Below, one piece after another: positions 20,839-30,361 of a stretch of 64,000 nt of DNA (positions are counted from its first letter, which is position 1; each line of letters starts with the position of its first letter). This DNA comes from Chlorophyllum brunneum (Eukaryota; Basidiomycota; Agaricomycetes; Agaricales; Agaricaceae): contig OY756143.1 in NCBI GenBank assembly GCA_963576785.1, forward strand, positions 1,364,001 through 1,428,000. The letters run 5' to 3'. Position numbers and translations under genes: made by a program. A model generated the notes under the pieces. It was not told the DNA's origin. It did not search any database and saw only the letters and a program-made list of their open reading frames with translations.

Positions 20839-21133
20839 TGGCCTAATGGTCAAGTGGTTTGGGTGTAGGCTTAATTCCTACCAGGCTGCTTGGCTAGAAG
20901 GTCCTAGGTTCGAAACCTGTGGGGGGGAATTTATTCTCAACCGTGGAAAGTACCAGTGCACGAGGCATGGTTACTTAGCAATATTCCTGGGTGACACTGG
21001 ATTAGGTTGTGTGGTCCTGTTTGGCATTGTTTGGTGCTGTTACATGCTAGCGTGGGAGTTGTCACACCCAGCCATATAGCAAGTCACATAGTGACGTCAC
21101 ACTGTCACGGTATGACCTAGCTATATATATATA
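20839..21133 (+). mobile_element. SINE copy 1 (tRNA-derived)
   Basis: A repeat of about 285 bp. The head resembles a tRNA gene: A-box-like TGGTCAAGTGGTTT at about 20850, like class II tRNA (Leu/Ser) TGGCCGAGTGGTT, and B box GGTTCGAAACC at about 20909-20919. The unrelated body ends in a region with TGACGTCA and an imperfect stem-loop before an (AT)n stretch. A second copy lies at 22556-22847 in the other orientation. I see no cloverleaf good enough for a functional tRNA. The poly(T) that follows belongs to the minus-strand LINE-B tail next to it. Confidence 0.75.
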
Positions 21134-21947
21134 TTTTTTTTTTTTTTTTTTTTTTTTTGAATCATGGCCTAAGGCCAATTTATTATGTGGCGCTCGAACA
21201 CAGCCCACAGCCGAAATACAAACGAGTACTCTAGCGGGTATCTACGGAGAAGTGGTAACTATGCCCTACCAAGCAAAAGTACCGTTGCCCAAAACCAATG
21301 GTAGGAGGAATTGTGTCCTACTCCCAAGCCCGGAGGGCGAGGGAAGTGGACGCCAAAGGAGGCAAGTGGGCAGGGAGGTCCTCCAACCAGCGACCTAGTC
21401 CAGAGACCAGGCCTGGTCAGTAAGTGTTATTTCACCGCAAATACCCAGCAATAGAAACCCCCAGTTACCGGTCTAGCTACTAACCCTCAAAGTTCTTCTT
21501 ACTGAGAGTCATTTCCCCAGCCATGGTCACCCTTGCCAGAGTAATAGGCCACACCATTTGTGTGGCTATCGGCGTCTTCACCACACCTAGTCGCCGAAGG
21601 GGACAACTCCGTTCATAAAACTCCAACGGTCCTCACCAGACTTCTACTGGAGTTCTCCGGTGCCGGACAATAACCCACCTATCCTAAGCCAGTTATCCAA
21701 TTCGCTGAGGAATGGATGGGAAAGCGAATGCCTGAGGGTTCACTTTCAAGAACTTGACGAGGGCACCCGGCATGGCAGGGTACCCCCTAGAGGTGTCAAA
21801 CTGACTACAGTTGGTAAGAATATGCACACAAGACTCAAAAGGAGTCCCACATGGACACTAGAATGGTTCGTCCTGGAAGAACCAAGACCTATAGGCCCCG
21901 ATAGGTGCATGGTTGAGTATAACCCTACACATGCAGGCAGACAGCGA
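21134..21947 (-). mobile_element. LINE-B 3' fragment (C-terminal Cys/His region and 3' UTR)
   Basis: Its poly(A) appears as about 25 T at 21134-21158, followed by the LINE-B tail (ATGGCCTAAGGCCAATTTATTA, reverse). The ORF2 end lies near 21690-21705. The Cys/His segment (WFFQDEP, HILTNCSQFD) is out of frame in places. It breaks off at 21947, where repeat X begins. Confidence 0.8.
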
Positions 21948-22548
21948 GTCCCATCTATGGAGCCCCTTGAGGGGTCTCTTACCACCAGCCTTAGCCAATG
22001 GCGATGTGGAATCAACTTGAGCTGGAACCTGGCTATTTTTCCTGTACCAGGCCAACCAATGTAGGATTTAGTCCTCTCGAGCCAGGTAAGCATTCTCTGA
22101 TAACCAGCAGCTTTTTTCAGTATGCCCCGGTACATCACCTGCTACGGCCCACAACTTCACCCAGGTGCTACCCCGGAGTTGCTTCCCATTCCTCAGCAGC
22201 TGGTTCAGTATGCCTTATGGTCCAGATCCCTGTGCTTAACTGTCTGAGATCTACACCTTGCAGACACTGCTACCAGATTGGTCCTGAGATTATTTTAAGC
22301 CAACTTAGTCAGTATCCTCAATTTGGAGATTGGGTTATGTCTACTAACTACCAGAACTATGCCAAAGCGGACTGGGAGAGGTATCCTATCTCGGCGGCTT
22401 TTTTCAGTACGCCCCGAGTCAGACTGTTATCATGACATTCCCCTTCTTATAATGCCCTATCTCCAGCAGTGGCTTAGGTAATCCTCCCAAGTTAGGCCCC
22501 GGCATTAGGGCACCACTGCCTTTGGCCAATATTGGACTTGGGTGATGC
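21948..22548 (+). repeat. Non-coding repeat X, left arm of a palindrome
   Basis: Begins CTATGGAGCCCCTTGAGGGG and ends at CCAATATTGGACTTGG. The whole arm recurs inverted at 22855-23446, and a 75-bp segment (TTAGCCAATGGC to CCAATGTAGGATT) also lies at 24826-24905. Two hairpins with a GGCTTTTTTCAG-type core lie at about 22102-22131 and 22390-22418. Start and hairpin region match repeat E (42284-42735), so X and E are related. No ORF of note. Confidence 0.78.
22390..22418. other. U6-CAG hairpin in repeat X
   Basis: Stem CTCGG-CCGAG with an inner GGC-GCC pair and loop TTTTTTCAGTAC. It is one of seven such sites in the window (22102, 22390, 22981, 23268, 42690, 60460 and 60964). The stems differ between sites but remain complementary in most of them. 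Confidence 0.6.
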
Positions 22549-22555
22549 ACACAGC

Positions 22556-22847
22556 TGGGTCACACTGTGACAGTGTGACGTCACTATATGACTTGCTATG
22601 TGGCTGGGTGTGATAACTCCCACGCTAGCTTGTGACAGCACCAAACAATGCCAAATAGGACCACACAACCTAATCTAGTGTCACCTGGGAATATTGCTAA
22701 GCAACCACGCCTTGTGCACTGGTACTTCCCACGGTTGAGAATAAATCCCCCCCCACAGGTTTCGAACCCAGGACCTTCTAGCCAAGCAGCCTGGTAGGAA
22801 TTAAGCCTACACCCAAACCACTTGACCATTAGGCCAACCCCTAGTTA
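22556..22847 (-). mobile_element. SINE copy 2, in the loop of the palindrome
   Basis: The reverse-oriented copy of the SINE at 20839, with A- and B-box-like sequences kept (B box GGTTCGAAACC, 22759-22769 region). Its 3' end has a perfect stem, GTCACACTG-TGA-CAGTGTGAC (22559-22579). It fills the space between the two inverted arms of repeat X. No direct target duplication is recognisable because the flanks are inverted. Confidence 0.75.
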
Positions 22848-22854
22848 TATGTAT

Positions 22855-23446
22855 TGTCCAAGTCCAATATTGGCCAAAGGCAGTGGTGCCCTAATGTCGG
22901 GGCCTAACTTGGGAGGATTACCTAAGCCACTGTTGGAGATAGGGCATTATAAGAAGGGAAATGTCGTGATAACAGTCCGACTCGGGGCATGCTGAAAAAA
23001 GCCGCCGAGATAGGAAACCCCTCCTGGTCCGCTTTGGCATAGTTCTAGTAGTTAGTAGACATAACCCAATCTCCAGATTGAGGATGCTAACTAAGTTAGC
23101 TTAAAATAACCTCAGGACCAATCTGGTAGCAGTGTCTGCAAGGTGTAGATCTCAGACAGTTAAGTACGGGGATCCGGGCCATAAGGCATACCGAACCAGC
23201 TGCTGAGGAATGGGAAGCAACTCTGGGGTAGTGCCTGGGTGAAGTTGTGGGCCATAGCAGGTGATGTACCAGGGTGTGCTGAAAAAAGCCACTGGTTATC
23301 AGAGAATGCTTACCTGGCTTAAGAGGACTAAATCCTACATTGGTTGGCCTGGTACAGGAAAAATAGCCAGGTTCCAGCTCAAGTTGATTCCACATCGCCA
23401 TTGGCTAAGGCTGGTGGTAAGAGACCCCTCAAGGGGCTCCATAAAT
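22855..23446 (-). repeat. Non-coding repeat X, right arm of a palindrome
   Basis: The reverse complement of 21948-22548, with scattered, mostly transition differences. Hairpins lie at 22981-23009 and 23268-23296. It ends against LINE-B gag at 23447. Confidence 0.8.
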
Positions 23447-24825
23447 GGGCCTACCCCAGCTCTTGGCATGGAAGCCAGAGCTTCATCCCTCCCCCCTTCT
23501 TCCTCTTCCCCTACCTCTCCAGAGGATATGGAGCAGGACAACCAGGAGGAGCCTACTGCTGCCCCCCTCTCTATCCTGGGCATTAACATTAGTGCCAGAG
23601 AGGACACCAATGCGATCCAACGGTCACTCGAGATTGTCGCTGACTTTATGAAGATGGCGCATCTCATTCCCCAGAAGGACACTCTGTCCTTCTGTCCCAT
23701 CACCTCTCGACTATCTGAGATAGTCCAGACAGTTGCATCCTCCTCCATGTGGCGTGAAACCTACACAGGGGTGAGTGACTCTCCCTGAGGGACTCAATCG
23801 CTTTGGCATTTCCTGCTCCCCCAGTGGTGACTTTTAGGCCCCCGGCTACCCCTCCAAGGGTACCAGGACCTTCTACCCTTGGCCCCCTCCAGCACAGACC
23901 CCCTGTGCAGGAGGAAGACAACCTTATGGACCTAGAGAAGACTCCAGTCAAATGTCTGCATACGGACCCTAAGGGGAAGGTACCTGTCTGACCTGTTAAG
24001 GCTCCTACTAAGCCTCAGGTCCCCTATGAGAGGCCCTCTGGACCTCCTCCCTCTACACTCACTTCGAAGCCCAAGCCAGGTCAGAAGGCTTATTTGGCTG
24101 CAGCAAAACAACCAGCCTCGGCCAAACCTGGGACAGACCCACTCTCTTCGCTGAAAGCGGCCTTCCCCTACCTCTCTGCAGAGCAGATACTCAGTCTTCA
24201 TTTACAAGCCAAGGCTGCGAAGCAACCTCCCTTGTCTAATACTTGCCCTAAAAAGCCAGCATTTACGATTCCTGGGCCTTCGCATAAGCAGGTCCTAGTC
24301 TCCTATGAGGACAAGTCAAATGCATCAGCTGGTCTCCATACCCTTACCCAGCAGGCCTGCAAGGTATTGAAGGCTGGGAGAAGCTCTCTGATCATGGAAG
24401 GTGCCATGCTCACATATGATGGCTATTCCATGGCCACCAATAAGCTTGCCACGACTTTCCCCTCCAGGCGCCCCCTTCTGGATTGGACTCCCCTCTTCAG
24501 TGTTGTACCTTTGTGTGGTCAATGTCCCCTATCTCAAGAACTCTGCCACCAGAGTTCAATGTACCCCAGCTGACATCAAGGAGGTTCTTACCTCATCAGT
24601 GCATGCTCCTCTTATCAGTCTCAAGGGTCTCCCGAGACTAGTGCATAACTCTAGGATGTCCAACTCTAGCACAGCGTTCTTTGACATCTGGGACTCCATG
24701 AGGGGTACCTGTGCTCTTGGTCTTCTGAATAAGAAGATCATGTTTGGGAACAAGCAGTGCGTCATACTCTTTGCTAACCCTCGCCATAACAAGTTGCTGT
24801 GTACCTGCTGTTACAAGTACTCGCC
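23447..24825 (+). pseudogene. LINE-B gag fragment (copy 4)
   Basis: Gag from the Pro/Ser-rich part (LPPSSSSPTSPEDMEQD) through SILGINISAREDTNAIQ and SFCPITSRLSEIVQTVAS. The middle region is FTIPGPSHKQVLVSYEDKSNA, and it reaches the first knuckle (LLCTCCYK), where it breaks off. Frame changes near 23780 and 24460 and a stop near 23990 are seen against the gag at 39721-41701, and a few dozen bases are missing near 24460. No ORF2 follows; a fragment of repeat X takes over. Confidence 0.82.
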
Positions 24826-24905
24826 TTAGCCAATGGCAACATGGAATCAACTTGAGTTGGAACCTGGCTATTTTTCCTGTACCAGGCCAACCAATGTAGG
24901 ATTCA
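24826..24905 (+). repeat. Repeat X, 75-bp fragment
   Basis: Matches 21990-22068 of repeat X almost base for base, ending CCAACCAATGTAGGATT. It lies between LINE-B gag and the LINE-A leader. Confidence 0.75.
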
Positions 24906-26986
24906 CTGCTTCTTGATTTGGTACTTCCACCAGTAAACAAGCGTAAACAAATCGTCCTCATTGTCTTAACCATTGTACTCGCTTGTTTCAGTGTTCTAGC
25001 CTACTAGGAATACACCTGCAGCCATTCCGCATGTCATCGCAACCCCCATTTGGCGGGGGGACCGGGTGCCAAGTCCCTGAGTCCCCCGACACCCTTGACA
25101 CCATCCACGGGTCCTCAACAGGACCCATCCATTGTCAGCGCAAATCTAGTCATACTAGAGGACCGCCCAACATTCTTCGAACTCCCACCGGTAGGAGGGG
25201 TTCACGCAATCCTTCACGCACAATCTCGCCATCACCTGGGCCCGCTGTGGAGGATTTTGGTGAGTTAGGAGGGTTCGACGAAGATCCCATGACTCCCCCT
25301 TGGGGCCCCACCCCCAGTGCACCTAACCCTGTGCCCTCCTCCTCCAGCTCCTCGTCCCCGTACTCCTGTCATCTTCTGAACACTGTCGAAAGTGTTACAG
25401 GGGACCTCATAGCAGCCTTGGACTCGCTGGACCTAATCTCCACCTTCCTTAACAAGATGGTGGAGAATATCGACTGGACTACCCTCCTGGGTGGTTCAGT
25501 GTACCCCCTCGCTCAATCGATTATTCGGTTGTGCATGGCTATTGATGACAGTGGATGGTCCACTGTTGAGCTTGGCTTCGGGATGCCTACCATTGGTACC
25601 ATCCTGGTAGCATCTATGGGACTGGCCCCCGCCGCTCCCACTCCTCCTCCTCCTGCCCCTCGTACTCCTCCAGTACCAAGGGCTCAAGCTGTCCCCCGGC
25701 CTCCCCCGGCTGGGCCTCCTCCCCAGGACCCAGATGTTCCAATGCCTGGGCCAGAGGGTGCTCTGAGCGGTCCTCACCCCATAGGGGTTGGGCTGTCTCC
25801 TCTCGCAGGCAAGGGGACCTACCAGCGCAAGCCAGTGGCTCCTCCTGCTCCTTCTACTCCAGCTGCCAAACCAGGGAACAAGAGAACGTTCTCTGCAGTG
25901 GCTAAGGAGCCTGTCCCCCAACCAAAAGGGAAGGGGAAGGCAACTACGGCGTCAGGGACTGTTGTGCAACTTGCACAAATGTTCCCTTCCCTTCCTCTGG
26001 ACAGGAAAGAGGCCTAGGATGACCACCGCTGGCCCCTCACGGTGCCAGTTGATCGTTGACTTCAAGGCTACCCCCAAAGTCTCCTCTTTCCACCTCGAGA
26101 CCATGGTCAACCATGGCTTCATGGACTCACACCTTCATATTCGAGTAGAGTCTACCTCTGCCGAGTATGGGGGTTTCGCTCTGCATACCAATGCCATCCC
26201 CACTCCTACCAACCTAGAGGTTGCCAGGACGTGGATCTCGAAGGCTGTTCCTCAGGGAACTGTGTTTACAGTTGGCCTTCCTCAGTCGAAGTCCTATCTC
26301 AAGGTCATCAACGTCCCCTACTTCAGGATCGGCGAGACTTGCTGGTCCTCTTTCGAGATTGAACAGATCATGAAGTGCACAGTGTTTTCTGATCTCTTGA
26401 CATTAACGGGACCCCCTGTATTTCGAGGAACTCTGAGGTGTCTGATACTGCCATGGTGTACTTCAACATTCACAACTCTCAGAAGGGTCAACGGGCGAAC
26501 CTCCTCTTGAGGAAATCGCTCCATATCGGGGGATATGCCTGTCCTATCAGGCCATCCACAGCCTCTCCGGGGGTGTCTCTGTGCAAGCATTGCTTCCACT
26601 GGGGCCACCCCATTCAATTCTGCAAGGTGCAGGCCTTGAAATGCCCAACGTGTGGTGGTCCTCATCACGAGGAACATCACCGAACTCTCTGTGGGCGCTG
26701 CAAGGGTAATTCCAGCGTGCAGCCCCCCATCCCACCTACACCGGCGGATGAGCTCATACACCGCGTTGTCTCAACTGCCAGGGTCCCCACCATACGACCT
26801 CGAAAAAGTGTAAATTTTTTGATGCTCAGTTTGAACCCGAGAAAATCAAGAAGTTCTATTGCGAGGTGAGTAATAACCGTCTTCGGCGGTGATCTCCCCT
26901 CATTAACCCTCGTACTCTACAGCTTGCCAATGAATAGGCGACCTTTAGAACTATGTAGTATTTGTTTGTACCAACAGAATCTTAAC
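24906..26986 (+). mobile_element. LINE-A copy 3, 5' part
   Basis: It holds a leader of about 125 nt, a gag frame from 25031 to 26937, and the first 50 bases of ORF2. It is cut at 26986 by the tail of LINE-B copy 2. The leader shares CATTGTACTCGCTTGTTTCAG-like sequence with LINE-A copy 9 (53535-53580). No continuation of this copy is recognised in the window. Confidence 0.8.
25031..26937 (+). pseudogene. LINE-A gag (ORF1), copy 3
   Basis: Start ATG 25031 (MSSQPPFGGGTG), as in copy 9. The N-terminal half is Pro-rich and low complexity. A helical-looking stretch (DLIAALDSLDLISTFLNKMVE) lies near 25400. The conserved central domain (RVESTSAEYGGFAL, TVGLPQSKSYLKVI) precedes three knuckles (CKHCFHWGHPIQFC, CPTCGGPHHEEHH and a third) around 26580-26740. 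A short deletion and frame change near 26010, another near 26430 and small losses near 26755 break it. TAG at 26935-26937 overlaps the ORF2 ATG at 26930. Confidence 0.82.
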
Positions 26987-27695
26987 TTTTTTTTTTTTCT
27001 TCATGGCCTAGGGCCGATTTATTATGTGGCGCTCGAACACAGCCCACAGCTGGAATACAAACAAGTACTCTAGCGGGTATCTACAGAGAAAGAGTAGCTA
27101 TGCCCTACCAAGCAAAAGTACCGTTGCCCAAAACCAACGGTAGGAGGAGTTGCGTCCTACTCCCGAGCCCGGAGGGCGAGGGGAGTGGACGCCAGAGGAG
27201 GCGAGTGGGCAGGGAGGTCCCCCAACCAGCGACCCAGTCCAAAGACCAGGCCTGGTCAGTAGGTGTTAATTCACTGTAAATGCCCGGCGGTGGAGACGTA
27301 CCCAGTTACTAGCCCAGCTAAGCCCCAACTCCCCTTTACTAAGACCCAGTCCCCCAGCCATGGTCACCCTTGCCAGAGTAATTGACCGCACCATTTGTGT
27401 GGCTATTGGCATCTTCACCACACCTAGTCACCGCAGGGTCCGGGTCCGTTCATCGGTCATCGAGACGGTCGCCAAGTCTTCGCCAGGGGCCACCGGTGCC
27501 AGACAATAACCCACCTACCCTGAGCCAGTTATCCAATTCCCTGGGGAATGGATGGGAAAGCGAACGCCTGGGGGTTCGCTTTCAAGAACTTGACAAGGGC
27601 ACCCGGCATAGCAGGGTACCCCCGAGAGGTGTCAAACCGATCGCAGTTGGTAAGAATATGCACACGGGACTCGAAGGGAGCCCTGCATGGACATC
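26987..27695 (-). pseudogene. LINE-B copy 2: ORF2 end and 3' UTR
   Basis: The ORF2 stop (TAA) is at 27529-27531, after FAFPSIPQ-like sequence. The C-terminal Cys/His end (HILTNC) reads near 27640-27660. About 540 nt of 3' UTR follow, with poly(A) seen as T at 26987-26998. The plus-strand LINE-B tail at 50960 shows AATAAA before the A run, so the family carries a polyadenylation signal. Confidence 0.8.
27681..27695. repeat. Target-site duplication of LINE-A copy 2, left
   Basis: CCCTGCATGGACATC, against CCCCGCATGGACATC at 30347-30361. The single difference is a CpG to TpG change. Confidence 0.88.
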
Positions 27696-30346
27696 TTTTT
27701 TTTTTTTTTTTTAAATCATCATGTTTAAGGTGGTGCGCGATCGCAGTCCACCTGTATCTACTGTGACATGTAGGCTACAATGTGAAGGTATACGAAGATA
27801 GGCTCTCCCCTGGCCGAACTAGACCGCCGACAGGCGGTCTGGGTGAATGGTCGTGGAAACACGCACGGACGCGCGAGTCCTAGACCAGATATGTAGAGCA
27901 ACCCCTTGCCTCCCCTCCCTAAGGAGAGTATGCATCAATTCGCAATTAACTTCTACACACGTCGGAGACGTGGGAAGCTAGCAGGGGTCGCGCCGCGTTA
28001 TCCAACTTCCGCAAGCGGTATGTTGGCCTTAAACGCGAACGCAGATGGGTTGCATTTAAGAAAACCTACCAGCTGGTCAATAGAGACCGGCAGGCCACGA
28101 CGCCTCTTGTACAATGGACAAGAGCACAAGATATGAGTACGAGTCTCCAAAGGAGCCCCACACTCGCAGCCAACAGGCTCTAGAGGATGGAACCGGGAGC
28201 GGTACTCGCCGGTTGGAGCGTGCCCGAGGATGGCACGGTTCGCTCTCGTCGCAATAGACTGAGAGGGAAAGGACGGAAGCCACGAACCCCCATGGAGGTA
28301 CGTTGGCTGTAACACTTTGTTCTTACTATCCTTAAGAGTAAGGAAGTTAGAACCGCGATAAGAGGAGTCCTGGAAAGCGACCTTCCAGGCCTTCTGAATA
28401 GTTGCTACGTTGGCTTTACGCAGCGAGTTGATCGACGTCGCTGGGCTACGCCCAGCGGCAACCTGTAGTTCGGTGGCAAAGACATGCACACCCTGATGAA
28501 TGGACCATCCCGCTGATGACAGAACGGACCAGAAAGTGAGGGAGCGGTCAGGATGGTTCCTGAACCACTCCAATAAGAGATGACACACCGCCAGGGAGTG
28601 TCCCTGGCCAGAGTGCACGGACGGGTCGAGAGCTCGCTTGGCAGAGCCAATCGAGTCCATGAAGACCGCAATGTGTACAGCCTCAGAGACCGCCGCAGCA
28701 GTTCCCAAGGCCATACGAATGGCAAAAAGTTCAGCATCTGGGGCTGTAACCTTGCCAGCTGGGTGACGCATTGCACGAAGCAAGCGTGTTCCCCTATAAA
28801 CATGGGCAGCAGAAACTGCCTGGAAGTCTCCAACCAGTGGCAGACTCGCGTCCGTCGCTGCGTAGACAACCTGTCTATTCTCACGATACCCACGAAGGGT
28901 ATCATTGAGCAAATCCACTTGATGACCCGCAGGGTTTCCACCGAGCGAGGCGTCGTACATTTTATAAGTCACCTGGGCCATGAAGCGGTCCATGAGATGA
29001 GAACCTGGCGACGCTTCAAGCGCAAACGGCTCGAACGTCTCCGTCAGGTCTGGCAAATAAGAGTTTGCCTCCGTGACTGGCCCCTTGACCTTACCCACCT
29101 GGGCGGGGGTCATGAGAGCAATCGATCTGGGGTGTGGAACACAACCCCCTAAATACTGACGCCCCATAACGGAATGAACAGGGTGGTTCTCAGAAAGCGT
29201 AGCGACCCTGTGGACGGCACGGGCAGCCAACTTCTTGAGATGAAGATGGACGGGGATGAGGCCAGCCAAGGCTTCAGCTCCTCCGGTAGGGCTGGTGCAA
29301 AATGCACCAGTGATCCACAATACAGCTTTGCGCTGCATAGTGTTAAGTTGTTTCAGAAGGGCCTTGTTACGGGCCCCTTCATAAAACCAGAGTCGAAACC
29401 CATACATAGCGATGGGCACTACGCATGAGCGGTACAGAGTCCTCTTCTGAGAAGGAAGAAGGCCTCGTGAAGAGTTACCAAGCATGCCCATGGCCTTGAC
29501 CGTGGACAGGGACTTAGTAGCACAATGCCGAACATGCTCCTTAAATGTAAGAGCGCGATCGAAGAAGAAACCCAAGTACCTCCAATGGGTCTTAGGGCGA
29601 AGCGGGGTATCGCCGGTATGGGGAGCATACCCCAAATCCAGTGGTGGGTTGTCATCTCCCCGTTTACAGGAGAAATGAAAAACTTCAGACTTGTCGTGCT
29701 CAACGGCAAGCCCAAACGCAGTAGTCAGGCGATAAATAATCTGGTACGCCTGCTTTAGACACACCAAATTAGGTTCCCAAGTTTTAGCTTGGGCGATGAC
29801 AAGGCCATCGTCGACGTATGAGAGCAAAGTGCTCCCAAGAGCGATTGCCTCCCTATCATAAAGTTTCATGAAGGGGGCAAGATAGAGGCCGGAGAGGACA
29901 GGAGAGAGCGAAGAGCCCTGACCGACCCCAACGTCCGCCTGCCTGAGATCAGACTTGTGGTCCCCCCATGCATATTGCGTAGAGCGGCCGACCAAATAAG
30001 AGGCAAAGAATCTACCCACACAGGGGTCGAATCCTTGCTTCCGTAAAATCGCCAACAACATACTGTGGTTGAGTGAAGGAAAGAACTGAGCAATGTCGAA
30101 AGTGACAATGCTAGTCTTGAGGCCCTTGGCCCACCACACACCCGAGCATGCGCTAAGGGCGTCCATCAGCTCTAAGGCTGAAAAGCGGACCCACTCCCGA
30201 GCCGTAAGGCTGGGCAGCGGATCAAGAACAGAAATATCCACAGCTCGGCCAGAAGCTGAGTTGTAGGTATTGTGAAGTGCGTCCCAGAGATCCGGGAGCG
30301 CATGACATGGCTCTCCATTGTACTGGATAGCCTCGCAGGGTGGAAG
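27696..30346 (-). mobile_element. LINE-A copy 2, 5'-truncated, inserted in LINE-B copy 2
   Basis: Starts (5') at the PPCEAIQYNGEP stretch of ORF2 at 30346 and ends with the family tail and 17 T (27696-27712). A 15-bp duplication brackets it. It retains many CpGs and has an open ORF2 part, so it is among the youngest insertions. Confidence 0.93.
27998..30346 (-). CDS. LINE-A copy 2 ORF2 fragment, open frame with an RT deletion
   Basis: About 780 codons without a stop, from the insertion boundary to TAA at 27998. After CSGV it jumps to WWAKGLK, an in-frame loss of about 123 residues of RT (motifs 1 to 2a region) at about 30131. The catalytic box LLSYVDDGLVIAQ (about 29810), thumb, RNase H (ATDASLPL, APDAELFAI, VFMDSIGSAK) and the C-terminal Cys/His motif are intact. 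The larger open frame that continues upstream to 30934 is an accident: its first 200 codons are an out-of-frame reading of LINE-B. With no EN and a shortened RT, no autonomous function is expected. Confidence 0.82.
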   Translation of the reverse strand, partial: LPPCEAIQYNGEPCHALPDLWDALHNTYNSASGRAVDISVLDPLPSLTAREWVRFSALELMDALSACSGVWWAKGLKTSIVTFDIAQFFPSLNHSMLLAILRKQGFDPCVGRFFASYLVGRSTQYAWGDHKSDLRQADVGVGQGSSLSPVLSGLYLAPFMKLYDREAIALGSTLLSYVDDGLVIAQAKTWEPNLVCLKQAYQIIYRLTTAFGLAVEHDKSEVFHFSCKRGDDNPPLDLGYAPHTGDTPLRPKTHWRYLGFFFDRALTFKEHVRHCATKSLSTVKAMGMLGNSSRGLLPSQKRTLYRSCVVPIAMYGFRLWFYEGARNKALLKQLNTMQRKAVLWITGAFCTSPTGGAEALAGLIPVHLHLKKLAARAVHRVATLSENHPVHSVMGRQYLGGCVPHPRSIALMTPAQVGKVKGPVTEANSYLPDLTETFEPFALEASPGSHLMDRFMAQVTYKMYDASLGGNPAGHQVDLLNDTLRGYRENRQVVYAATDASLPLVGDFQAVSAAHVYRGTRLLRAMRHPAGKVTAPDAELFAIRMALGTAAAVSEAVHIAVFMDSIGSAKRALDPSVHSGQGHSLAVCHLLLEWFRNHPDRSLTFWSVLSSAGWSIHQGVHVFATELQVAAGRSPATSINSLRKANVATIQKAWKVAFQDSSYRGSNFLTLKDSKNKVLQPTYLHGGSWLPSFPSQSIATRANRAILGHAPTGEYRSRFHPLEPVGCECGAPLETRTHILCSCPLYKRRRGLPVSIDQLVGFLKCNPSAFAFKANIPLAEVG

Positions 30347-30361
30347 CCCCGCATGGACATC
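30347..30361. repeat. Target-site duplication of LINE-A copy 2, right
   Basis: CCCCGCATGGACATC, pairing with 27681-27695; LINE-B coding sequence resumes directly. Confidence 0.88.

Noticed and set aside
20839..20930. A functional tRNA gene
   Set aside because: A- and B-box-like sequences are present, but no acceptable acceptor or anticodon stem; the unit is repeated with a common unrelated body, so it is a SINE head.
21948..23446. Repeat X as a Helitron
   Set aside because: A short hairpin lies near one end, but I see no 5' TC, no CTRR end and no Rep/helicase coding sequence.
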